Positions 1 to 9,900 of a stretch of DNA of 64,000 nucleotides are shown here, piece after piece. Position numbers and translations under genes: made by a program. The notes under the pieces are model-generated. The model made no database searches and was not told the origin of the DNA. It was given only the letters and a program-made list of their open reading frames with translations. Source of the DNA: Neocallimastix lanati (nom. inval.) (taxonomy: Eukaryota > Neocallimastigomycota > Neocallimastigomycetes > Neocallimastigales > Neocallimastigaceae); NCBI GenBank assembly GCA_016946835.1, contig JACVTC010000024.1:871001-935000 (forward strand). The letters are read 5' to 3'. Position 1 is the stretch's first letter, and each line of letters opens with the position of its first letter.

Positions 1-1
1 A

Positions 2-697
2 GACTTAGTAACTACCGACGAAGAAGGGGGAAAGAAGTATCCATCCATCGACCAGATGAAAAAGGCTATAGAAGATGCACTTGAAGTTACTCCCCAGGAA
101 AAATGCAAGAGACTCCAGAAACTTAGAATCAGAAAGGGTGAAAGTATTCAAAACTTTAACTGGAGGTACAAAAAGCTTTATAATAGTCTTTCCAAACTAT
201 ACCAATCTTTCATTACGGTAGACGATTACATTGAATCCATTGCTAGTAGACCTTATGCAAGGTCTCAAGTAATCACCCAAAGGTGTTATGATCTGGAGGA
301 TGCCTTCGAAGAAGCCGAACTAGCCGAAAGGGCTGAAGAAAACTTCCTACGTAAGCCTGAAACTGTTTTAGCAACATTTCAATCCAACCAACCTTATTAT
401 TATAAAGTCAACTACGGAGGTCATCCATTCAAGGGCTTTGGTAACCGAAAATACAACACAAGGGATAACGACCGAAGCGATTATAGGTATGTAAAAGAAA
501 ATAAACTGAAGTCAAATCAAGAACAGACTAGAAGACGCCAAGATAATTCAAGCACACATCAACAAAATAATAGAAAATGCTATAAATGTGGTCAAGTGGG
601 ACACTACTTAAACCAATGTCCTTACTCTTTCAGGGAATTAGCAGAGATGGAAGAAAAAGGCCAACTTCAAAAAGAAAATAAGTCTTTAAACTGGTAA
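2..697 (+). CDS. Gag polyprotein, C-terminal part (retrotransposon)
   Basis: Structural Gag protein of the LTR element. The frame is open from base 2, so the methionine at 56 is internal and the real start lies upstream of the window. The visible part has the C-terminal half of a retrotransposon gag (capsid-like) domain, with a helical, charged stretch around LQKLRIRKGESIQNF. A basic, Asn/Gln-rich linker follows. Near the end is one CCHC zinc knuckle, CYKCGQVGHYLNQC, of spacing C-x2-C-x4-H-x4-C, which in this family binds the element's RNA. Gag ends with TAA at 695-697, four codons past a slippery heptamer, and the pol frame overlaps its last codons (682-697). Confidence 0.9.
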   Translation, partial: DLVTTDEEGGKKYPSIDQMKKAIEDALEVTPQEKCKRLQKLRIRKGESIQNFNWRYKKLYNSLSKLYQSFITVDDYIESIASRPYARSQVITQRCYDLEDAFEEAELAERAEENFLRKPETVLATFQSNQPYYYKVNYGGHPFKGFGNRKYNTRDNDRSDYRYVKENKLKSNQEQTRRRQDNSSTHQQNNRKCYKCGQVGHYLNQCPYSFRELAEMEEKGQLQKENKSLNW

Positions 698-720
698 AAG
701 GAAGAAGGGAAACTTCCTTT
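685..720 (+). promoter_or_regulatory. Programmed -1 ribosomal frameshift signal (slippery heptamer plus stem-loop)
   Basis: The heptamer TTTAAAC lies at 685-691, in gag phase T-TTA-AAC, which is the X-XXY-YYZ form. A 5-nt spacer follows. Then comes a perfect 8-bp stem: AAAGGAAG at 697-704 pairs with CTTCCTTT at 713-720 around an 8-nt loop. The gag stop (695-697) falls in the spacer and the first stem base. After a one-base slip back, reading enters the pol frame, which is open from 682 through the pol ORF. All parts are seen directly; that it works as a frameshift site is inference from the well-known arrangement. Confidence 0.85.
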
Positions 721-810
721 AATCAAACCAACGAAAAGAACCATTTACCACTAGTTCCAAATAATGACATATTAGCAGCGGTAGTAAGAAGAAAGAAAAA
801 GAATAATAGT

Positions 811-3800
811 ATGGCAGAAACCCCATACTCTTCAAAAGAAAAATCTAGGAAAGGAAAAGCTGCAACAAATACTCAGGATACTACTATGGAGTTTGAATCA
901 CCAGTGTCTACACCTACTACTACAGAAAAGCTTGAAGAAATTGATCTTTCTGTGATAGCTCAGCCATCCATCAAGTCCGTGAAAAGAAAAACCAAATTAG
1001 ATAAAGAAAAAGAAATAATAGAAGAAACTGAAACAAGTACTCATCCATCAAGAGATGATCAATCTAAAGAAGTAACAAAAGGAAAACTTCCTAGTGATAA
1101 AGCTGAAGAAGTCAAATCTAAAAGGACATCTACCGAAAAACATATAGCCTTGATGGAAGGAAAGAACAGTTATGATATCTCTGATGACTTAAACAACAAA
1201 CTAGCTAATATCTCCATCACACAGCTATTAGATATAAGTCCTAAGCTTAGATCGGAACTAGTTAAACTACTTAAGCTAAAGGACAGCAATACTCAAGGAC
1301 AATCTCTAAACGAAATAGTTCTATCCACTATTTCAAGAAGTGATATCGCCAGTATAAAATGTTATGTTTATGGGATTGAAGGTATAGCTTTCTTGGATAC
1401 CTGTGCTAGCTTAAACTTGGTGACAAAGAATTACTTAACAAGGATAAAAGAAAAACAAAACTTGGTACCAATGGGGTACACAAATAATAATATTGTACAA
1501 ATTTTCTCTGAGAAGAAATTGGATTCAGAACTCTATCTATTGGATGTCAAAATTGGGGATACCACAATTAAAGATGTATTTAGAGTTGTTGAAAATGATA
1601 AAAATATCTTCGATATACTTATAGGGTTCAATACATTAAAAGACAATAAATTATTCGTACATCCTATCGACAATCACTTATGCAAGATGCTCAGTGAAGA
1701 ATCATGGGATCGTGTGTCTCCTTTAGGGACTGATGAGGAAGAATCGAAGGAGAGTGACGATAATGAGCATCACAATCTTACCAACAATAAAGATGCATCA
1801 AGCTCTTATGCCTTCTGTCTTGTAAATAAGGTTAAAGATGAGAACTACCATGATGAAACAGATCAAATTGAAGAAGTTAAAGACGGACCCTTAAAGAAAC
1901 AAGAGTTGTTGAACAAAGTATTGGATGAATTACCAAGAAAATACAGAAGAAAAGTTAACTCACTATTTCATGAATTCATCATCATCTTAGCAATCAAAAT
2001 TGATGAACTCCAGCCAACGAAACTGCTTCCACATACCATTCAATTAATAGAAAATGCAAAGCCGATCAAGCAGAAAGGATACCGGTTGTCCAAAGTTCAA
2101 ATTCAAGCTCTAAAGCAAGAAATAACAAAACTTATAAAAAACAAGTTGATAGAGCCATCCAGCTCCCCTTGGTCGTCTCCAGTAGTACTCGTCCTCAAGA
2201 AAAATAAAAAGTGGAGGATGTGCGTGGACTACCGTAAGCTGAACAATGTTACCATCAAAGATTCCTACGCGTTACCAATTATCGATAGTATTTTATTTTC
2301 TATTGGAAGGAAGGTTATGGTCTTTACTACTATAGATTTATTCTCCGGCTTTCACCAAATTCCAATGAATAAAGAAGACATTCCCAAGACCACTTTTACC
2401 ACTATGTTTGGGAACTACCAATTCCGGGTGATGCCGTTCGGACTATGCAATGCTCCTGGTACTTTTCAGAGGGAAATGAACAGAATTTTCTTCCCGCTAA
2501 TTGGAGTATGCATGTTCGTTTATATAGATGACTTGGTGATATTCTCACCATCAATTGAAGAACACATCCAAGATTTAAGAAAAGTCTTTACAATAATCAA
2601 GAACAACGGATTGAAGATAAACTTAGAAAAATGTCACTTTTTCAAGAAAAAAGTAGAACTTCTTGGACATATTTTATCAGTTGAAGGAGTTGCTCCAATC
2701 CCAGGAAAAACTGAAATTATTCACAACTGGTTGCCTCCCAAGAATATAACTCAACTACGGTCCTTTTTAGGTGCTGTAGGCTACTACAGAAAATTTATAT
2801 TCAACTTTGCGAAGATGGCTAGACCACTATATAAACTGCTGAAAAAGGGTACTGATTTCGAATGGAATACAGAACAAGAAAATAGCTTCCAAGAACTTAA
2901 AGATAGACTTGTGAAGGCACCTATATTAATTATGCCTGACTTCGAAAAGCCTTTCATCATCCGTACAGACGCCTCTTATGATGGTATCGGTGGCGTTCTA
3001 TTACAAAAAGAGGAAGATGGTAAGGAAAAACCCATCCATTTCATTAGCCGTTCATTAAAACCTTCCGAAAAGAATTACTCTATCACCGACTTAGAAGGAA
3101 CAGCTGCATTCTATAGCGTAAAGAAATTCAAACCTTACATCTCTAGCAATAACTGTTCCACTATCCTCTATACAGACCACAAACCACTAGTTAGTTTATT
3201 CACCTCCAAAGAACCCAACAACGCAAGGCAAACGCGCTGGGTATTACTCTTATCAATGTTGAAGGTTCGTGTTCAATATGAACCTGGTAAAAAGAATGTT
3301 ATCGCAGACGCTCTCTCGAGGATGCCATCCATCAAAAGCGATATATTAGCAACTACAACCGTGAGTGTAAATAGTGAAACAGATGAAAACAACTTATTAA
3401 ATCTATTAAAAGACAAGTTTACTTTAATAAATGGAGAAAAATTTTATAAAGACAATGGAATGCTAAGAAAAGTTATAGATAACCCAGAGGAAAAAGTCAA
3501 ACTTATTCTTAAGGCCCATGGTATCGGTCACGAAGGTACTTTCAAGACTTACAACCGCTTGAAAAGAGATTACTATTGGACCAACATGATACAAGATGTT
3601 AAATACATGGTCAGGACCTGTAAAACTTGTCAACTCTTTAAGCCACAAACATTTAACTATCAACCTGAAGATACAGCCACGAAACCCGGTCTTCCATTTA
3701 CCAAGGTAGGTCTAGACATTGTAGGACCTCTACCAGTTACTCAGAAAGGTAATCAATACATTATAGTTTTAGTAGATTACCTGACTAAGTGGGTTGAAGC

Positions 3801-4536
3801 TGAACCCACTAAGAACATTGAATCAGATGACGTTATCCAATTTCTATCCAAAGTCTTTGCTCGACATGGAACGCCTGAGATTTTAATAACGGACAATGGA
3901 CCCCAATTCTGTTCGGACAAAACGAAAGCTTTTCTCGACTTATATGGAGTTTACGTACACTATATTACAACATACCATCCAGAATCCAACGGCGAAGTCG
4001 AAAATAGAAATAAAGAAATTGGCAAGTACTTGAGAATTCTTTGTAATCGCAACACTACCATTTGGGATGAGATGCTACCAAGCGCTTTATGGGCTATTCG
4101 CACCTGTAAGAATGAAACTACTAAGTTTTCCAGTTTCGAGTTGTTATATGGACGTCGCGATTTACAACCCTTTGAATTAACACTGAACTTAGACAAGAAA
4201 GAAGAATACGAAAGTGAAGAAGAATTTTTAATAAGAAGATTTACTAAACATTATGCCTGGATTAAAGAAGCCATTAACAACATTAATACTGCTAACAAGT
4301 TATGGGAAGACAGGCGAAAACAAATGAAGAGAATGAAGGCTGAATATAACCCTGGTGATCTTGTCCTTGTCAAACTTATTAACCGAAGAAAATTAGACCC
4401 ATTCTTCCTTGGCCCTATGAAAATAGTTAAGAAGAAATTTAACACGGTAACACTTTGCGATCCTGTAACTAATGAAATCGCTGAGAGAAATGTTCACTTA
4501 AAGAACATTGTACCATACAGACTATGTGAAGTATAG
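811..4536 (+). CDS. Pol polyprotein: protease, reverse transcriptase, RNase H, integrase
   Basis: Encodes the enzymes that copy the element's RNA into DNA and insert it. 811 is only the first ATG; the frame is open from 682 and is probably entered by frameshifting from gag. Visible in order (residues from 811): an acidic, Lys/Ser/Thr-rich N-terminal region; retropepsin-like protease with DTCAS at 196-200, where Cys replaces the usual Gly of DTGAS; reverse transcriptase with YIDD at 571-574; RNase H with catalytic Asp in TDAS at 720 and the ADALSR motif; integrase zinc site H903, H907, C937, C940; and integrase core D969, D1028, E1064 with the standard D-x35-E spacing. A GPF/Y-like module (LDPFFLGPMKIV) follows, without a chromodomain. 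No stop or frameshift interrupts the 1241 codons, so the element may be recently active. Confidence 0.95.
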   Translation: MAETPYSSKEKSRKGKAATNTQDTTMEFESPVSTPTTTEKLEEIDLSVIAQPSIKSVKRKTKLDKEKEIIEETETSTHPSRDDQSKEVTKGKLPSDKAEEVKSKRTSTEKHIALMEGKNSYDISDDLNNKLANISITQLLDISPKLRSELVKLLKLKDSNTQGQSLNEIVLSTISRSDIASIKCYVYGIEGIAFLDTCASLNLVTKNYLTRIKEKQNLVPMGYTNNNIVQIFSEKKLDSELYLLDVKIGDTTIKDVFRVVENDKNIFDILIGFNTLKDNKLFVHPIDNHLCKMLSEESWDRVSPLGTDEEESKESDDNEHHNLTNNKDASSSYAFCLVNKVKDENYHDETDQIEEVKDGPLKKQELLNKVLDELPRKYRRKVNSLFHEFIIILAIKIDELQPTKLLPHTIQLIENAKPIKQKGYRLSKVQIQALKQEITKLIKNKLIEPSSSPWSSPVVLVLKKNKKWRMCVDYRKLNNVTIKDSYALPIIDSILFSIGRKVMVFTTIDLFSGFHQIPMNKEDIPKTTFTTMFGNYQFRVMPFGLCNAPGTFQREMNRIFFPLIGVCMFVYIDDLVIFSPSIEEHIQDLRKVFTIIKNNGLKINLEKCHFFKKKVELLGHILSVEGVAPIPGKTEIIHNWLPPKNITQLRSFLGAVGYYRKFIFNFAKMARPLYKLLKKGTDFEWNTEQENSFQELKDRLVKAPILIMPDFEKPFIIRTDASYDGIGGVLLQKEEDGKEKPIHFISRSLKPSEKNYSITDLEGTAAFYSVKKFKPYISSNNCSTILYTDHKPLVSLFTSKEPNNARQTRWVLLLSMLKVRVQYEPGKKNVIADALSRMPSIKSDILATTTVSVNSETDENNLLNLLKDKFTLINGEKFYKDNGMLRKVIDNPEEKVKLILKAHGIGHEGTFKTYNRLKRDYYWTNMIQDVKYMVRTCKTCQLFKPQTFNYQPEDTATKPGLPFTKVGLDIVGPLPVTQKGNQYIIVLVDYLTKWVEAEPTKNIESDDVIQFLSKVFARHGTPEILITDNGPQFCSDKTKAFLDLYGVYVHYITTYHPESNGEVENRNKEIGKYLRILCNRNTTIWDEMLPSALWAIRTCKNETTKFSSFELLYGRRDLQPFELTLNLDKKEEYESEEEFLIRRFTKHYAWIKEAINNINTANKLWEDRRKQMKRMKAEYNPGDLVLVKLINRRKLDPFFLGPMKIVKKKFNTVTLCDPVTNEIAERNVHLKNIVPYRLCEV

Positions 4537-4555
4537 ACTTCAAGGGACGAAGTCT
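4535..4555 (+). other. Perfect hairpin across the pol stop codon
   Basis: AGACTTC (4535-4541) and GAAGTCT (4549-4555) are exact reverse complements around a 7-nt loop, AAGGGAC. The left arm overlaps the last two bases of the pol TAG stop. Role unknown. Confidence 0.6.
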
Positions 4556-4561
4556 AAACTT

Positions 4562-4570
4562 AACGGGGGC
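4562..4570 (+). other. Polypurine tract and presumed start of the 3' LTR
   Basis: AACGGGGGC lies about 25 bases after the pol stop, where the plus-strand priming site of an LTR element is expected. A TG-starting LTR could begin near 4575 (TGATACGG). The base composition turns abruptly AT-rich a few tens of bases later, so the LTR end cannot be seen. Confidence 0.55.
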
Positions 4571-4574
4571 ATCA

Positions 4575-6968
4575 TGATACGGTATTTACCCAAATACCTT
4601 AAATTATAATAATTTTAATATTTCTCCATATAAATATGTTTTAAATCTATTTTATTAATTAATTATTATCTTTATTAACTTTATCAATATTTCCTTTATT
4701 ATTATATAAATATATATATTATTAATTATTAATATTTTGCTATAAAATAAATATTTTATTATATTCTTATTATATTTTTATTATACATTTGATAAATTTT
4801 ATTTTATATTATAAATTTTTTTATTATTTTTATTATTAATATTCATATCTAAAATTTTATTATTATTTTATTGTTACACAAAATTATTTTTAACTAATCA
4901 ATGTATTACCAAAATTTATAAAATATTTTGTAATAATATTATTTTAAATCTCTCTCTTTTCTTTTTTTTAATGTAATGGAGGAATAAATAAATAAATGAA
5001 CAAATAAATAAATGGATGAATAATATATAGTTAAATAAATTTTTAAATAAATAAATTAATAAATAATCAATAAATAAATAAATAAATATTGTATAAGTTT
5101 TTCGTAATTTTTATACGTCTACTATCTATTTACCAATATATTATTATACATCCATCAATTTCAAAAGTCCTGTACCATTTTTGGAGCATTTTGAAATTTT
5201 GTAGAGTGAGTTACTTTTCACTTTTTTTTTTTTTTCGACTTAACAGCATTGAATTTAAACTGAATTTTTCATTTCATTTCATTTTTTTTTTTAATTTCAA
5301 ATAGATTTTAATTAATAATATTTAAATATATTTTTATTTCATAAAAAAAAATTAATTTATGTTTTTGTATAAAAAATAATAATTAATTAAAAATATTCTA
5401 CTTTTAAATACAACTTGACTTAAAATTGATTCTTTAAAATAATATTCATTTGAATTTACCTATCAATATCACAAATTATGTGACGACTATATTAGATACT
5501 ACTAATCACTTAATTTGTGATATTAAAAGCTTAATTATTTATATTTATATTTTTATTCAATTAGATTAATAAGTTATTTAGTTTTAGGTTTTAGTTTATT
5601 CTAATTATTCCATTATTTTTTTTTTTTTTTTTTTTTTTTTTTCATAAATGTAAAAATAAATTTAATATATAAATTAAATTTAATTATCTAATCTTTGAAT
5701 ATGTCTTTAAAAGTCTATAACTATTTAATAAAATTAATAAACAAAAAAGTTCCATTTTATTTTCTTTATCATAGTTCCAAATTATAATAATAATATTAAA
5801 ATCATAGAAAATTAGAAAAAAAAAAGTTTATCTATAAATTTAAAGAATTAACAAATAACAAAAAAAAATATTAATAATAATAAATATTAAATAGAATTTT
5901 AAATGTTATTAAAAAAAATAATATAATATAATAATAAAAAAAAAAATAATAATAAATAAAAGTAATAAAATATAATAATTTAAATTAAAAAAAAAAAAAA
6001 TTAAAATAACGGTCAATTCTTTTTTTCTATGTAGGTGTAATGTAAATGGATTCATATTTCTATTATTATTGTTATTATTATTATTTATTATTTTTAATTC
6101 ATTTTATTATTCTATAATATTACAATCAATTCCTTTTTTTCTTTTTTCTCTTCTTTTTTTCTTTTTTTTTCTTTTTTTTTTTTTTTTTTTTTTTTTATTT
6201 TATTTTATTCCTAAACCACATCATCAAAAAAAAAAAAAAATTATTTTTTATTTATAAAGTTAAAAATATATTTATTCAAATATAAATATGACTAGTTTAT
6301 GAAAAAAAAAAAAAAAGTGGAGAAATAATACGCATGAATAATAATTGTTACATTCAGCATATATTTAATAATAACGATCAAATTTAATAAAAAAAAAAAA
6401 AAAATTTTTTTTTTTTTTGATCCATTTCAATGATTAAGAATTTTCTAAAATTAAGAATGTTTTAAATGTCAATTATTAAAAAAAAAAAAAAAAAAAAATT
6501 AATATTTAAGATTTCCGTAATATATATATATATTATTAATAAATTATAAAAATAAAATTTTATTAATTTTTTTTCCTCTGTATATTAATTTATTAATTAA
6601 ATACTATTAAATAATATTTCTTATTAATAATACGTTATTCATATATTCTTAACTTTTCATACTTTATAAAAAAAAAAATTGAATATATTATATATCTTAA
6701 TAGAAAATATTATAATTTAAAGTGAAAATTTTAAAACAATACAATCCTAATATTATTATTATTATATTATTAATTTATAATTATTATTATAATTATTATT
6801 ATTATTATTATTATTTTTATTATTTTTATTTTTATTTTTTATTTTTTATTTTTATTTTTTTTTTTTTTTTTCTTTTTCTTTTTTTTTTTTTTTATTTTTC
6901 TTTTTTTTTATTTTTTATTTTTCTTTTTTTTTATTTTTTATTTTTCTTTTTTTCTAATGTATATTTGT
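4575..6968. other. AT-rich region, presumed 3' LTR then intergenic DNA
   Basis: No gene is recognised. The DNA is almost all A and T, with many A or T runs of 10-30 bases (for example near 5619-5642, 5988-6000, 6165-6196, 6380-6420 and 6480-6498). Open frames here translate only these runs into Phe, Tyr or Lys. A perfect 14-bp inverted repeat at 5465-5524 is the one structured item. Confidence 0.6.
5465..5524. repeat. Inverted repeat, 14-bp arms
   Basis: AATATCACAAATTA (5465-5478) and TAATTTGTGATATT (5511-5524) are exact reverse complements around a 32-nt spacer. The arms contain GTGA/TCAC, so this is not only an AT-composition effect. It could be the ends of a small element or a hairpin. 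Confidence 0.6.
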
Positions 6969-6969
6969 A

Positions 6970-7050
6970 GATAAAGATACTATTACTGGAATTCCTTATG
7001 GATTCTCTGTTGATTACTTTAATTCATCCTTTTCAAAATGTAATGTTTGC
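6970..7050 (+). pseudogene. PARP-type zinc-finger-like remnant
   Basis: In an AT desert, this stretch of mixed composition reads in one frame as about 27 residues ending GFSVDYFNSSFSKCNVCKK. It resembles the N-terminal half of a PARP-type zinc finger, where a Phe/Tyr-containing strand leads into a Ser-rich turn and a C-x2-C pair. It follows a TTTGTAG that could be a splice acceptor, and runs into an A tract of about 23 bases (7051-7073) that destroys the continuation. The second Cys/His pair of such a finger is not seen. It could be a decayed exon or a chance match; I see no neighbouring exons. Confidence 0.3.
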
Positions 7051-7636
7051 AAAAAAAAAAAAAAAAAAAAAAAAGATATACCTTTTATAAGTCCTCATCT
7101 TTTATAGTAAATGTAATAAATAAAAATAACAGAAAAAAAATTATTCTCATTACTATAATAAAATTAAATAAAACAAAATAAAAGTTATATAATTAAATAA
7201 AACAAAAAAAAAAGTTTTAAAATTAAATAAAATATAATATTAAAATAATAAAATTGCTTATTTATTTATTCATTTATTATTATATTTATATACATACGTT
7301 ACATAAATTTAAATATACTATATATATATATATATATATATTTTTAAAACTTCATAAAAAATGAATAAATCTTCATTTAATATATTTAATGGAGTTTATG
7401 TTAACAACTTTTAAATTATGTTAATTTTTTTGAAATAGAAAATAAATATATTTTATAAGTGCTTAATATATAAAAAAAAAAAAAAAAAAAAAAAGATGGA
7501 TAAAAAAAAAAAAAAAAGATGGATAAAAAAAAAGTTTACATTTAAATACTGAATATAAAAAAAATAGATATTTTGAATACGTAGTATATAAAATAATGGA
7601 TTTAATATATTTTTTATTACATTTAATATTTTTTTT

Positions 7637-7668
<32 letters not shown>

Positions 7669-7689
7669 TATACTTTAATTGTTAATTAT

Positions 7690-8096
7690 TATTATTTTTT
7701 TTTATTGTATATTATTTATTATTTATGATGAAATAATATTAATTTCAACTAATTTCTATTATATTAGTTAGTAGGTATGACATCGAGATAATTATAATAT
7801 ATTATTTTTTTAATTAATATTAAATAATTAATATTTTAAAAAGATGAAAGGAAAAAAAAGTATGATAAAAGTAAGATATAATATGATTACTTTATAAATG
7901 AAATTGTGAATATGTTGGTTTTTAAACAAAAAATAATAATAAATAACACGTTTATAATATAAATAATTATCTTGAATTGTCCATGACGATCCCCATTGTA
8001 TATAAAAACCTTTGATCTTTTCTCTCATGATTTATTTTTCTAATTAGCAACATTTTCAATTATACTTTATAGAATCTTTATAATTTTAAAAAAAAA
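7690..8096 (-). pseudogene. Decayed duplicate of the 3' end and 3' flank of a REI1-like gene
   Basis: Read on the minus strand, 7971-8029 matches the last codons of the intronless REI1 copy at 12523-13716: the ending that there reads GQKTNDFYVAWGRLGQFK survives here with substitutions (KIKGFYIQWG). Bases 8043-8096 match a different part of the same gene (around 13420-13470), so the copy has an internal deletion. Bases 7690-7880 match the gene's 3' flank at 12290-12490, including the AGTTAGTAGG/GGTAGTAGG stretch and the AAAAGATGAAA block. The mix of coding end and flank shows a DNA-level segmental duplication, not a cDNA copy. Confidence 0.6.
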
Positions 8097-8129
8097 CATT
8101 ATCTGTATTTAATATTTTTTTTTCTTCCT

Positions 8130-8325
8130 TTTTTTATTGTATATTATTTATGATTTATGATTTATGATGAAGTAATAATAGTATCAGCTAATTTCTATTA
8201 TATTAGTTAGTAGGTATAACACCAAGATAATTATAATATATTATTTTTTAAATGATTATTATTTAGAAAAGATGAAAGGGAAAAAAAAAAAAGTATGATA
8301 AAAGTTTTATAATAAATGAAATTGT
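8130..8325. repeat. Second copy of the REI1 3'-flank repeat
   Basis: This closely repeats 7700-7910: the segment CTAATTTCTATTATATTAG, then TTAGTAGGTAT, AAGATAATTATAATATATT, AAAAGATGAAAGG and AAATGAAATTGTGAATAT recur in the same order. A third, more diverged copy lies at 12290-12490, directly downstream of the intronless REI1 gene. No gene end is attached to this copy. Confidence 0.7.
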
Positions 8326-8445
8326 GAATATACCTTTAATTTTTTTTTTTTTTTTTTTTATCATTAATTTTTCTTCAATTAATTATTCAACTTTTTTCTT
8401 TTTTTTCATTAAATTCTAAATTCTGTTATGATTGAAAAATTTATA

Positions 8446-8686
8446 TTTTTTTAGACTTGGAATAAACTTTATATAATATAATAATATTTACTGCAAAAAT
8501 ACATGAAAATAAAACATATGAAAATAAAATATATATAAAATTTTATACATTAGTATTAAAAAAAACTATGTTATGAGTTTCGAGGACGAAATGGCCTCAA
8601 ACTCTTCCCAATTCATCGATAATAACTTCATATGGATGAAAGACATCATTCAAATCTATTATCAGAATTTCTTCTTTGTATTATTA

Positions 8687-8722
<36 letters not shown>

Positions 8723-8835
8723 ACGTCTGACGTTCTTGACAATGGTAGATCTTGTGCTATACAAAATCGTTCATAGTGTAAAAAATCACAAATCACAACA
8801 GGCATAAACTTTAGTAAGGAATTCCGAAAGCCCCA
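8446..8835 (-). mobile_element. Dispersed poly(A) retroelement 3' fragment, copy A
   Basis: A less AT-rich block that matches, in reverse orientation, the units at 24.8-25.2 kb. Shared pieces include TTTTTTAGACTTGGAATAAA (reverse of the TCTAGTCT-A(n) end), AACTCTTCCCAATTCATCGA, ATCATTCAAATCTATTATCA, and GACGTCTGACGTTCTTGACA followed by ATGGTAGATCTTG. Read on the minus strand it ends in a short A tract after AGTCT, like a 5'-truncated LINE or SINE. A T run of about 29 bases (8692-8720) has expanded inside it. The open frame at 8573-8776 is not a gene: its reading falls within this repeat. Confidence 0.7.
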
Positions 8836-8969
8836 CAAAAAAAATCTATATTTTATTTTATATATAAAATAAATAATTATTTAAGAAGTTTTAAATATAC
8901 ACATTTTTCATATATACATTTTGTATATATAAATGTATTAATAAAATATATATTAATAAAATATAAAAT

Positions 8970-9562
<593 letters not shown>

Positions 9563-9611
9563 GTACTGAAATATAATAATTAATTTTTATTTCCCAATGT
9601 TAATCATAACT

Positions 9612-9900
9612 TTAAGATACAAAATTATGATCTTCATTGGTTGCGCTAGCCCTGTTGGCCTGTCTTACTGTTTCTTCAGCATTGACACTCTTGGTAGTAG
9701 TAGTACGATTCGATTTGAACCTATTGAACAAAGACCATTGCTGGCCAATAGCAATAGGTATAATCGATTGAAGAAGAGCCGCAGTAACCACCAAGAATGG
9801 AGTATCAGAATAAGCACCTGATTTCATCTGGCACTTAAATAGATCCTTCCATTCCCTTGTACTATTATTAATACTTCGACCTCTAAGAAGGAAATTAAAC
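9612..9900 (-). pseudogene. LINE C-terminal fragment
   Basis: The frame on the minus strand reads a non-repetitive stretch including WKDLFKCQMKSGAYSDT and ALLQSIIPIAIGQQWSLFNR. Its position and character suggest the thumb/C-terminal region of the LINE ORF after the reverse transcriptase, but I cannot match motifs firmly. Upstream the frame runs into a Val/Ile/Leu low-complexity segment (about 9925-10010), a frame reading of an AT/AGT repeat where catalytic motifs should be. Confidence 0.45.

Larger units (their letters stand above)
1..4574 (+). mobile_element. Ty3/Gypsy LTR retrotransposon, 5' part outside window
   Basis: Gag with a zinc knuckle is followed by a pol in the order protease, reverse transcriptase, RNase H, integrase. 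Integrase after RNase H is the Ty3/Gypsy (Metaviridae) order. A -1 frameshift signal joins the two frames, and a short polypurine tract (4562-4570) follows the pol stop. The internal region is clearly less AT-rich than its surroundings, as expected for a recent insertion. The 5' LTR, primer-binding site and gag start lie before the window. The 3' LTR probably starts just after the polypurine tract, near TGATACGG at 4575, but with no 5' copy to compare I cannot place its end. No chromodomain is visible after the integrase. Confidence 0.93.

Noticed and set aside
3463-4445. Three minus-strand ORFs of 64-78 codons under pol
   Set aside because: They are antisense shadows of the integrase and RNase H coding region.
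8573-8776. Short ORF starting MSFEDEMASNSS
   Set aside because: It lies within a dispersed retroelement copy, in the direction opposite to the element's poly(A) end, and is interrupted by a T run of about 29 bases.
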